Of a stretch of 36,386 nt of DNA, positions 18,327 to 26,386 are shown piece by piece. Origin of the DNA: an uncultured Verrucomicrobiae bacterium (GTDB lineage: Bacteria; Verrucomicrobiota; Verrucomicrobiia; Limisphaerales; J093); contig CALJWR010000243.1 in NCBI GenBank assembly GCA_937976685.1, positions 1 through 36,386 of the forward strand, in the 5' to 3' direction. Below the pieces are notes generated by a model, which did no database searches, had not been told where the DNA came from, and saw only the letters and a program-made list of their open reading frames with translations. The stretch's first letter is position 1; the number at the start of each line of letters is the position of its first letter. The translations under genes were made by a program, and so were the position numbers.

Positions 18327-21047
18327 TTACTGGCCCATCTGACGGACGTGGAGGACCCGGTTGGTCATGGGAGTGGGCACAAAGACTTCGGTTTCGGGGA
18401 ACCGGCCAGCGAGGTTGGTCAGCACGAGGGCGGGCAGGGACAAGTTGCCCGTCGAGAGCACCTCGTAGCGGAATGCCGGACTGGAGGGGAAGCTGAGTCG
18501 CGAGAGGCGGTTGTTCCAGCGCACGAGGTCCACTTCGAGCGCCTCGTCGGTTCTGGTTGGATCGCGCCCAAGCACCTGCTCGCAGGCGTTGTTCCAGCCG
18601 TCACGGTCCGGGTCCTCGGCCGCTTTCGCTGCCAGCGAGCCAAACCAACGCGCCTCCCACAGGTCATCCAGGCCGTCACCGTCGCTGTCCGTGATGGGGA
18701 CGCCGGTGAGCTCCAACTCGACGCGATTCACCCGCCCCGCAACGCCCTGCCGTTCGTCACTGAACTCGACACGCCAGGTTCCCACTGTGGGTTCGAAGAA
18801 GTGCTGGACCGAATAGAAGTCCCACTCGTTGAGTGGCCAGAAGGTGTCATTGTTGTGGTGATGCAGCACGCTGCGGGTGCCGCTGGGCGAAACCAGCGTG
18901 ATCCGGACATCGCCGCGCCTCTGGTGGTTCATGCGCACTCGGAGGCGGACGTGTTCGCAGACAAGCGCGGTTGTTACGTTTAAGGTCAGCGCCAGCGTGC
19001 TGAGTTGCAGTCGCGCCCGGGTCCCGACGGCTTGCCCCAGGAAATCGCGCAGTGCCTGGCCTTCGTTCTGACTGATGAAGACGGCCGGAATGGGTGAGAA
19101 CTGGATGTCGGCGCCGTTCATGTACACGCGCTCGGCCCCGCCGGTGTTGTTCCAGATCACCGCGAAACTCGCTCCGGCCTCGGCGGCGAATCGAATCTTT
19201 TCCACGAAGAAGTTCCCCCCCCGCTGAATGAATGCCGCTCGGCCGCTGAGATCGCGTGAGATCGGCTCGAGGGCCTGCCCCACGTCAACCAGTTCAAGGG
19301 GACCGATCGGATCATCGGGGTGCGGGGCATCGCTGGGGTTGGCGGGGATGGACTCAAGACCCACCGGGACGCGGCCGCCGGAAATCAACACCCGCAGACC
19401 GTCATCCGGGATGCTTCCGCCCAGCGAGTTGGTCACGGTGACCCGAATCGGCGCGGGGCGATTGGACCATTGTCGCGCCAACCGCACGGCCAGCCCGGCG
19501 TCCGGGACCCCGTAGCCCGTGTTGTGGCTGACGCGCAGACCAGCGCCATTGGTACGAACGGCGGGATCTGCGGAGTCGGTCTGCCGGGCCGAGAGCAACA
19601 ACGCTTGTTGGACGTCGCGCAGGGCTAATTCGGGGTTGGCCGCCAACATCAGGGCCACCACGCCTGACACCTGCGGCGTGGAACCCGAGGTCCCGGAGAA
19701 TCCGGTCGCCCCGGAGCCATAGTCGCCGCCGCCGGCAGTGGATGCCCGGTTGTACCCGAGGGTGGCGCGTCGGTCCGTGGTGAACAGGGATGGGAAGTTG
19801 GTCAACCCACCGGGCAGTTCGACCGAGTCATCGCCACTCGGGGCCGCCACCAGCACACACGCGCCCGGCGTGGAGTAGGACGTTGCTCGTCCGTTGTTGC
19901 GAACGGCGCCAACGGTGATGACGCGCGGGTCGTTGGCGTAACCGTCGTCGTTGGCGTTGTTGAGCGAGGTTCGCTCGTTGCCGGCCGCGCGCACCATCAC
20001 GACGCCCTTCCCACCGCGCCCCCGGGTGACGGCGGTCTCGATGGCGGCGGATTCCACGGCGCTCAAGGGTAGTTGTTCCTCACCGGCGTTGCCCCAGCTA
20101 TGGTTTTGCACGCTCACTTGGTCCAGCGCGTACTCGAACATCCGGGCCACCTGATCTTCGTCCGCGAGGCTTCCGCCCGCACCGAAGATCACCCAGCTCG
20201 CCAGCGAGGCTTCCGGAGCCACGCCCAAGGCCCCCTGCCGATTGTCGCCAGTGGCAGCGAGCAACCCGGCCACGGCCGTGCCGTGTTCCAGCGAGTTGGC
20301 GGGGTGATTGCCGTTGGTGGAGCCGGCGAGAAAGTTGAAATGCGGTGCCCCGATGACTCGTTCCAGAAGGTCCGGATGCGGCAAGTCCACGCCGTCGTCG
20401 CCAACGGCGACCAACACGCCCGACCCGAGCGAGAACGGCCAGGCCGCACGCGCGTTGAGGTCGGTGCCCACGGGATGGCCGGTCAAGGGAGCGCGCTGTT
20501 CCAAATGCCATGCCTGCCCAAAGGAAGGATCGTTCGGCTGGGGTGCGTAGCGACCGTGAAGTTTGATGGGCCGTCGGCGAACCGGATGGCTCACCTCGAC
20601 CCCCGGAGCCGCCGCCAGACGGGCGGCTTCATGAACCGCGAGCCGCGCGTCTGGCGCGCGAAGCGTGAAGCCCGCCCGACCCCACGTTCGCTCCAGGGTC
20701 AACGGGCTTCCTTCTAGCAGCGGCCCAAGGTCCGTGCCGGTCGCGAGGTGGAGCAGTACTTGGGGGCCGAACTCGACCGACGCAGTGGTGCCGGCACGGC
20801 GGAGGGAGACCCATTCCTCGGAGCCGGTGAGGCGGGCTGCCGGTGCCGTGACCGTCGCCTCGTAGGCGCGAATCACCGGCTCGCGGAAGTGAATCAGCGC
20901 GGTCTCAGCAGCAAGGGACAGGACGGCGACCGTCAGCGGGAAGAGGAGGCAGCCCAGCCGTGAACGGGCGCGCGCAGTGCTCCGTGTGGCGGACCGGCGG
21001 GTCCCAGCGGGGGGCGGTTCAGATGGATGCGACGGCGATGTGGTCAT
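18327..21047 (-). CDS. Exported subtilisin-family (S8) protease with PA insert, P-domain and calcium-type tail
   Basis: The 906-residue protein has a membrane-directing segment (about 31-49, preceded by a basic stretch) and a propeptide-like region to about 170. The S8 catalytic domain follows with D217 (V-G-D-D-G-V), H255 (E-H-G-T-A-V-A-G), oxyanion N356 (A-A-G-N) and nucleophile S454 (S-G-T-S-G-S-T-P). A PA-like insert spans about 600-670, and a proprotein-convertase P-domain about 690-782. Two Asp-rich calcium-binding type repeats (D-S-D-G-D-G-L-D-D at 787-795 and D-P-D-R-D-G-W-N-N at 812-820) precede a C-terminal domain of unknown type. The D-D-G and P-domain arrangement resembles kexin-like bacterial subtilases. 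It should digest proteins outside the cytoplasm. It diverges from the S46 peptidase with about 210 bp between them. Confidence 0.92.
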   Translation of the reverse strand: MTTSPSHPSEPPPAGTRRSATRSTARARSRLGCLLFPLTVAVLSLAAETALIHFREPVIRAYEATVTAPAARLTGSEEWVSLRRAGTTASVEFGPQVLLHLATGTDLGPLLEGSPLTLERTWGRAGFTLRAPDARLAVHEAARLAAAPGVEVSHPVRRRPIKLHGRYAPQPNDPSFGQAWHLEQRAPLTGHPVGTDLNARAAWPFSLGSGVLVAVGDDGVDLPHPDLLERVIGAPHFNFLAGSTNGNHPANSLEHGTAVAGLLAATGDNRQGALGVAPEASLASWVIFGAGGSLADEDQVARMFEYALDQVSVQNHSWGNAGEEQLPLSAVESAAIETAVTRGRGGKGVVMVRAAGNERTSLNNANDDGYANDPRVITVGAVRNNGRATSYSTPGACVLVAAPSGDDSVELPGGLTNFPSLFTTDRRATLGYNRASTAGGGDYGSGATGFSGTSGSTPQVSGVVALMLAANPELALRDVQQALLLSARQTDSADPAVRTNGAGLRVSHNTGYGVPDAGLAVRLARQWSNRPAPIRVTVTNSLGGSIPDDGLRVLISGGRVPVGLESIPANPSDAPHPDDPIGPLELVDVGQALEPISRDLSGRAAFIQRGGNFFVEKIRFAAEAGASFAVIWNNTGGAERVYMNGADIQFSPIPAVFISQNEGQALRDFLGQAVGTRARLQLSTLALTLNVTTALVCEHVRLRVRMNHQRRGDVRITLVSPSGTRSVLHHHNNDTFWPLNEWDFYSVQHFFEPTVGTWRVEFSDERQGVAGRVNRVELELTGVPITDSDGDGLDDLWEARWFGSLAAKAAEDPDRDGWNNACEQVLGRDPTRTDEALEVDLVRWNNRLSRLSFPSSPAFRYEVLSTGNLSLPALVLTNLAGRFPETEVFVPTPMTNRVLHVRQMGQ

Positions 21048-21258
21048 TTTCGGTCAGACCAAAGTGCGGAAAGCTAGCGTCACCCGGCCGGGTGGAAAGC
21101 CCAACGTACGCGGTCTTCCGGTCGGGGCGAACACCGTTGAGCAACCCGATGTTGGCCCGCGCAAGTAACCGTCGGCCACAAATCCCATTTGCCATGGCGC
21201 GGGCTTCGGAACAGTTTCCGCCGCCGCGTCGCTTCGAAAAACGCGGTTTCACTCTGCC

Positions 21259-23352
21259 ATGCGTCCATTGAACCGTCGTGTCAGGACTGCCCTTTTGGGT
21301 ATCGCTGTTGTGATCACCTCCTTCAAGCCGCTCGCCGACGAAGGCATGTGGCTCTTCAACAATCCTCCCCGCCAGCAACTCAAGGAGCGCTATGGCTTCG
21401 AGATCGCCGACGCGTGGCTGGAACATCTGATGAAAGCCAGCGTCCGGTTCAATTCGGGTGGGTCCGGCTCGTTCGTCAGCCCGGACGGGCTGTTGATATC
21501 GAACCATCACGTGGCAGCCGACGCGCTGCAAAAACTCAGCACAGCCGAACGCAACCTCCTGCAGGATGGCTTCATGGCGCGCTCGCGCGCCGAGGAGATT
21601 CCGTGCGTGGATCTCGAACTGAACGTGCTGCAGAGCATCGAAGATGTGACCGCGCGGGTGAACGCAGCCGTGCCGCCGGACGCCGGACCGGCGGAGGCGT
21701 TGCTGGCCCGCCGGGCCGTGATCGCCGAAATCGAAAAGGAATCACGGGAGCGGACCGGCTTGCGCAGTGATGTCGTCACGCTGTACCAGGGCGGGGCCTA
21801 CCATTTGTACCGCTTCAAGCGCTATACCGACGTGCGGCTGGTGTTTGCGCCGGAGCAACAAATCGCCTTCTTCGGCGGCGACCCGGACAATTTCGAGTAT
21901 CCGCGCTACGTCCTCGACGTGGCCTTCTTCCGCGCTTACGAGAACGGCCAGCCCGCGCGAATCGAGCATTTCCTGAAGTGGTCTGCCAAAGGGGCCGCGG
22001 ACGGCGAACTGACCTTTGTGTCGGGCCATCCGGGGCGAACCAGCCGACTTCTGACCGTGGCCGAACTGGAGTATCTGCGGGATGTGGCATATCCCTATCA
22101 ACTCGACCTGCTGAAGCGGCGGGAAGTGCTCCTCTCGGTCTGGAGCGCGCGGAGCGAGGAAAACGCGCGGCGCGCCAAAGATGACCTGTTTGGCGTGCAG
22201 AACAGCCGCAAGGCACGGGACGGTGGAATTGCCGGGCTGTACGACCCGGTGCTGATGGGGCGCCTGGCCGCCAATGAGGCCGCCCTGCGCCAGGCCATGA
22301 ATGGCCGTTCAGAGTTTGCGGAGGCGCTCGCGGCGTATGACCGCATTGCCGCGGCGCAAAAGGAGATCGCCCGGCACGCACTGCGCTACCGGTTGCTCGA
22401 GGGGGCGCACGCCTTCAACGGCAGCCTGTTCGGCATTGCCCGGACTCTGCTCCGAGCCGGCGAGGAGCGGCCCAAGCCCAACGGCGACCGGTTGCCAGAG
22501 TTCCGCGATTCGGGTCGCGAATCGCTCGAGCTGGACCTCTTCTCCACCAAGCCGATCCACGACGAGTATGAGCAGTTGCTGTTGGCAGACTCGCTGTTGT
22601 TTCTGGCGGAGAAGCTCGGTTGGAACGACCCGACCGTGGGCGCCGTGCTGGCCGGCAAGGCCCCGCGGGTCCGCGCGGCGGAGCTGGTCCAGGGCACGCG
22701 GGTGAAAAACGTCGCCGTGCGAAAACAGCTTTACGAAGGTGGTGCCACTGCCGTTTCGGCGGCCGGAGATCCGATGATCGAACTGGCCCGTCTGGTGGAT
22801 GCCGAGGCGCGCGAGTTGCGCAAGGCCGTCGAAGCCCAGGATGAGGTGAAACGGCAGGCTCAGGCGGCAATTTCCAGCGCCCGCTTCGCGCTGCAAGGGG
22901 CCAGCGTTTATCCGGATGCCACGTTCACGCTGCGGCTGGCCTTCGGCCTCGTGAAGGGCTACGAGGAGGGCGGCAAGACAATCCCGGCCATGACCACCCT
23001 CGCCGGATTGTACGAACGGGCGGCGGAGATGAAGTCACGGCCCCCCTTCGACCTGCCGGAGCGCTGGCTGAAAAAGAAGCGCGCCCTCGATCTGCGGACC
23101 CCCTTCAACTTCGTTGGCACACACGACATTATCGGGGGCAACTCGGGCAGCCCGGTGGTGAACCGGAACGGCGAGTTCGTCGGGATCATCTTCGATGGGA
23201 ACATCCACAGCCTCGTGTGGGATTTTGCCTTCGACGACACGGTGGCCCGCAGTCTGAGCGTCCACAGCGCGGGAATCGTGGAATCCCTCCGCAAGGTGTA
23301 TCGGGCCAACGACCTCGTCGCGGAGCTCACGGGGAACCGGGCAAGACGCTAA
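21259..23352 (+). CDS. S46 family dipeptidyl-peptidase (DPP7-like)
   Basis: The 697-residue exported protein has a signal peptide (about 1-26). The S46 start follows: D-E-G-M-W-L-F-N, then N-H-H-V (82-85) with the catalytic His. The G-G-D-P-D-N-F-E-Y-P-R-Y segment leads to the catalytic-Asp region, and the nucleophile Ser is in G-G-N-S-G-S-P-V-V-N near the C-terminus. S46 enzymes release dipeptides from the N-terminus of peptides. Eighteen residues after the Ser is Gly (F-D-G-N), the position that is Gly in DPP7 (hydrophobic P1 preference) and Arg in DPP11 (acidic P1). It probably works after the divergent subtilase to feed peptide uptake, though no peptide transporter is adjacent. Confidence 0.92.
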   Translation: MRPLNRRVRTALLGIAVVITSFKPLADEGMWLFNNPPRQQLKERYGFEIADAWLEHLMKASVRFNSGGSGSFVSPDGLLISNHHVAADALQKLSTAERNLLQDGFMARSRAEEIPCVDLELNVLQSIEDVTARVNAAVPPDAGPAEALLARRAVIAEIEKESRERTGLRSDVVTLYQGGAYHLYRFKRYTDVRLVFAPEQQIAFFGGDPDNFEYPRYVLDVAFFRAYENGQPARIEHFLKWSAKGAADGELTFVSGHPGRTSRLLTVAELEYLRDVAYPYQLDLLKRREVLLSVWSARSEENARRAKDDLFGVQNSRKARDGGIAGLYDPVLMGRLAANEAALRQAMNGRSEFAEALAAYDRIAAAQKEIARHALRYRLLEGAHAFNGSLFGIARTLLRAGEERPKPNGDRLPEFRDSGRESLELDLFSTKPIHDEYEQLLLADSLLFLAEKLGWNDPTVGAVLAGKAPRVRAAELVQGTRVKNVAVRKQLYEGGATAVSAAGDPMIELARLVDAEARELRKAVEAQDEVKRQAQAAISSARFALQGASVYPDATFTLRLAFGLVKGYEEGGKTIPAMTTLAGLYERAAEMKSRPPFDLPERWLKKKRALDLRTPFNFVGTHDIIGGNSGSPVVNRNGEFVGIIFDGNIHSLVWDFAFDDTVARSLSVHSAGIVESLRKVYRANDLVAELTGNRARR

Positions 23353-23395
23353 CTCGGATACGTCACAGTTCGCATTCAACGCCAACCGATTGTCG

Positions 23396-23415
23396 CCGCC
23401 GGCGTGAGCCGGCGG
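23396..23415. repeat. Perfect GC hairpin between convergent genes
   Basis: CCGCCGGC (23396-23403) and GCCGGCGG (23408-23415) form a perfect 8-bp stem with a GTGA tetraloop. It sits between the stop of the S46 peptidase (23352) and the stop of the aminotransferase (23521), which face each other. No T-run follows on either strand. It may end transcription in both directions or be a dispersed extragenic repeat; I saw no second copy in the window. Confidence 0.5.
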
Positions 23416-23520
23416 AGGCGCGACCACGCTGCCCGGACCGCCACCTCACGGCTGGCGGCTGCCATGGGGATGAAATGTCTGGGTCAAAGGGATCGCCCGG
23501 CGCACAACGGGGCGTTGGGT

Positions 23521-24852
23521 TCAGCCGAGTGCGGCCCACACCTGGCAAATGCTGTCAACGAGGTGCTGATCCACCCGTTCGGTGAACTTCGGACCGACGC
23601 GGATCTGGACGAAGCGATCGAAGATTTCGAGCGTCTGGGGACAGGCTGCCGGCCCGTACTGAATCGTCCGGCCTTCGGCAGTCTGGAATGACGGCCAGGC
23701 TGGGTGTCGGGCACGCTTGGCCATCACCGCTTCTTCGACTGGCAAAAGGACGGACCCGACCAGCGTCGAGGCCGGCACGCTCCGCCGCCGCAACTCCGTC
23801 AGACACCGGTCGCGCGTGGTCTTATCCCGCACCTCGAAAAAGGCCGAATGGCCGATGTCGCCCGCCGGGTCGGGCTGCTGGCGCAAGCGAATGCCGGGCA
23901 GGTCGCGGATGCCGGCGTAGATGGCGCCGGCGTGACGTCGCAGGTCGGCAACCATGCGTTCCAGCTTGGGCAACTGCGCACCGAGCACCGCACCGGTCAG
24001 TTCGCTCATGCGGAAATTCTCCCCGGCAAAAACCGGTTCGCGGGCGCCGCCCGTCCGTTGCTCGAACAGGGGCCGATAGCCGCCCATGTCGTGGAAACGG
24101 ACCGCGCGCTCGTAGAGGCGAGGGTCATTCGTCACCAGCGCGCCGCCTTCGCCCGAGGTAATGGTCTTGTTGATCTGGAAGCTGTAAATGCCGATGTCCC
24201 CCAGCGAGCCAAGCTTGCGTCCTTTGTAACTGCCGCCCACGCATTGGGCGCAGTCCTCGACCACCGCGAGGTTTCGCCCGCGGGCGATCGCAAGAATCGG
24301 GTCCATGTCGCAGGGGCCGCCAAGCAAATGCACCGCGATCACAGCCTTGGTGCGGGGCGTGATCTTGCGAGCGAGGTCTTCGGGATCGAGCGTGAGCGAG
24401 CGGTCTATCTCCGCGAACACCGGCAGCGCGGCGCTGTGGACGACGCAGGTGTAATCCGACCACCACGTGTAGGCCGGCACGATCACGTCGTCACCGGGAC
24501 CAATTCCCAAGGCGGCCATCGCGCAGTCGAGCGCCGCCGTGCCGGAGGTGACGCCCAGCGCGAACTTCGTCCCCATATACTGCGCGAAGGCCTCTTCGAA
24601 CCCTTGCACCTTCCGGGGTTGGCCCGGTCCCCAGTAACGGAATGGCGAGGCTGTTTCGCACACCTCCAGCAGGGCGCGGCGTTCAGCGTCGTCGAAGTAC
24701 GCCGGGCCGACGAACCCGGGGTCGGTGTTCAGCGGCGATTCCGCCGCGGTCGCGCGAAGCCCCCCGCCAACGAGCGACGAGGACACCAGCGCGCCGGCAA
24801 CGAACTCCCGGCGGGTCAATCTGGCCGGAGAATCTGGACGAGGAGAATTCAT
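23521..24852 (-). CDS. Tat-exported DegT/DnrJ/EryC1/StrS-family PLP aminotransferase
   Basis: The 443-residue protein starts with a twin-arginine signal (T13-R-R-E-F, hydrophobic 18-31, cleavage about A-T-A-A). The full DegT fold follows: T-S-G-T-A-A-L-D (102-109) for the PLP phosphate, V-V-E-D200-C-A-Q with the Asp that binds the pyridine nitrogen, and the Schiff-base lysine K229 in S-F-Q-I-N-K-T-I-T-S-G-E-G-G. All key residues are kept, so it looks active. Relatives transfer an amino group from glutamate to nucleotide-linked keto-sugars in the cytoplasm, so a Tat signal is unexpected; folded cofactor-bound export is what Tat allows. The ATG at 24852 is the first that gives the whole signal. 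It diverges from a Tat-exported Gfo/Idh oxidoreductase. Confidence 0.9.
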   Translation of the reverse strand: MNSPRPDSPARLTRREFVAGALVSSSLVGGGLRATAAESPLNTDPGFVGPAYFDDAERRALLEVCETASPFRYWGPGQPRKVQGFEEAFAQYMGTKFALGVTSGTAALDCAMAALGIGPGDDVIVPAYTWWSDYTCVVHSAALPVFAEIDRSLTLDPEDLARKITPRTKAVIAVHLLGGPCDMDPILAIARGRNLAVVEDCAQCVGGSYKGRKLGSLGDIGIYSFQINKTITSGEGGALVTNDPRLYERAVRFHDMGGYRPLFEQRTGGAREPVFAGENFRMSELTGAVLGAQLPKLERMVADLRRHAGAIYAGIRDLPGIRLRQQPDPAGDIGHSAFFEVRDKTTRDRCLTELRRRSVPASTLVGSVLLPVEEAVMAKRARHPAWPSFQTAEGRTIQYGPAACPQTLEIFDRFVQIRVGPKFTERVDQHLVDSICQVWAALG

Positions 24853-24909
24853 GGTCACGAATGCGATTGGAAACGTGACGACCGTCGCACGAGCCGGCTC
24901 CGCGCACAA

Positions 24910-24936
24910 CGCGAAAGCCCGCGCGGGTGTTTCGCG
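24910..24936. promoter_or_regulatory. Nested inverted repeat between divergent Tat-exported enzyme genes
   Basis: CGCGAAA (24910-24916) and TTTCGCG (24930-24936) flank an inner palindrome CCCGCGCGGG (24918-24927). The structure is centred between the two start codons (24852 and 24990), where shared promoter and operator elements are expected. It is a candidate regulator-binding site or cruciform; no binding protein can be named. Confidence 0.4.
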
Positions 24937-24989
24937 CGCGCGAGAGAGTTCAACTTGTCGGCGCGGTGCGACCGGGGCAGGCTTGGGTC

Positions 24990-26279
24990 ATGAAGCAACT
25001 CTCTCGTCGTCGTTTTCTGGAAGCGTCCGCGCTGGGCGCTGCAATGGTCACGTCGTTCCCGTCCGTGGGGCGCGCGGCGGAGCCGGACCGGAAGTTGAAG
25101 CTGGGGCTCATTGGCTGCGGTTGGTACGGGATGGTGAACGTCGAGGCGGCATTCAAGGTGGGCAGCGTTGAAGTGGTCGCGCTGTGCGACGTGGACACCG
25201 AGCACTTGGAGCAGAGCGCCCGCAAAGTGGAGTCGCTGCAAGGCAGCCGGCCGAAGACGTTCAAGCGGCACGCCGATCTCCTCGCGGTGGACGGACTGGA
25301 CGCGGTGATCATCGCGTCGCCGCCCCAGTGGCACGCGCTGCAACTGATTGACTCGCTGAATCGCGGTCTGGATGTGTATTGCGAGAAGCCGCTGGCGTAT
25401 GACATCCGCGAGTGCCGGGCCATGGCGGATGCCGTGAAGCGCAGCGGGCGGATCGTGCAGATTGGTTTTCAGCGGCGGCAAAGCCCGGCGTTTCAGGCCG
25501 TCCGGGAGCATGTCAAGGCCGGCCACGCGGGGCGCATTGTTTGCGCCGAGGCGACGATCAACTACACGGCGGGCACCAAGGATCCCACGCCCCAACCGCC
25601 GCCGGCATCCCTGGACTGGGACCTCTGGTGCGGGCCGGCCCCGCAGATTCCGTACAGTCCCCAAGTGGGGCATTTCAACTGGCGGCTGGAAAAGACCACC
25701 GGCCACGGCCACCTCGTGGACTGGGGCATCCACCTGATTGATGCCGCCCGGATGATTCTGGGCGAGACGGCGCCGCAGACGGTGTCGGCCAGCGGGGGAC
25801 TGTACCATCTGCGGGGCAGGATCACGACGCCCGATGTGCTCACGGCGCACTTCGAGTTTGCCTCGTGCCCGTTGACCTGGCGGCACCGCCTGTGGGGCGC
25901 CGAGGAATACAGTCCGGAGGTTTCCAACGGCATCTTCCTCTACGGCGAAACGCAGACCCTCTTCGTCACGGACGACCGGTGGGTGGTGATTCCCAAGGGC
26001 AAGAACGCGGAGCGGCAGGTCAACCGGCAGGGGGCAGACACGGGCAAATTGCACGTGGCCGAATTCCTCAACGCGGTGCGTACCCGTCAGGCGCCCGGCT
26101 GCCCGGTGGAGCAGGGGGTGCATTCGACCACCGCCGTCAAGCTGGCCATGATCGCCTACGAGACCGGGGCGAAAATCGCGTGGGATGCCGGACGCGAGGA
26201 CATTGTTGGCAATCCGGCGGCAAGCGCGCTGCTCAAGCGCGAGTATCGTCAACCGTGGCAGCATCCTTACCGGGCCTGA
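24990..26279 (+). CDS. Tat-exported Gfo/Idh/MocA oxidoreductase
   Basis: The 429-residue protein carries a clear twin-arginine signal (S5-R-R-R-F-L-E-A, hydrophobic helix to about 25, cleavage near G-R-A-A). The Rossmann loop G-L-I-G-C-G-W-Y-G (39-47) follows, then C-E-K-P-L-A with the catalytic Lys, and D-W-G-I-H-L-I-D for the second catalytic block. Zymomonas glucose-fructose oxidoreductase is a known Tat-exported member that holds its NADP tightly and cycles it without release. A similar tightly bound cofactor is inferred here, as no free NAD(P) is expected outside the cytoplasm. It is divergent from the Tat-exported aminotransferase and upstream of a secreted protein and rhamnulokinase. 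Confidence 0.92.
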   Translation: MKQLSRRRFLEASALGAAMVTSFPSVGRAAEPDRKLKLGLIGCGWYGMVNVEAAFKVGSVEVVALCDVDTEHLEQSARKVESLQGSRPKTFKRHADLLAVDGLDAVIIASPPQWHALQLIDSLNRGLDVYCEKPLAYDIRECRAMADAVKRSGRIVQIGFQRRQSPAFQAVREHVKAGHAGRIVCAEATINYTAGTKDPTPQPPPASLDWDLWCGPAPQIPYSPQVGHFNWRLEKTTGHGHLVDWGIHLIDAARMILGETAPQTVSASGGLYHLRGRITTPDVLTAHFEFASCPLTWRHRLWGAEEYSPEVSNGIFLYGETQTLFVTDDRWVVIPKGKNAERQVNRQGADTGKLHVAEFLNAVRTRQAPGCPVEQGVHSTTAVKLAMIAYETGAKIAWDAGREDIVGNPAASALLKREYRQPWQHPYRA

Positions 26280-26309
26280 ATCTGAAGCCGGCTCGGTGAG
26301 GTCGGACGG

Positions 26310-26330
26310 ATTCGCGCCAATGGCGTGAAT
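26310..26330. promoter_or_regulatory. 21-bp near-perfect palindrome upstream of the secreted-protein gene
   Basis: ATTCGCGCCA and TGGCGTGAAT are inverted arms around one central A, with a single mismatch. The centre lies about 67 bp before the GTG at 26387 and about 40 bp after the oxidoreductase stop. Size and symmetry fit a dimeric regulator operator; the regulator is unknown. Confidence 0.35.
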
Positions 26331-26386
26331 TCCCGGTCATTCGAGGACACAACCGCCCGGGCTCGGGACACTTTTGCGATGAGGCC

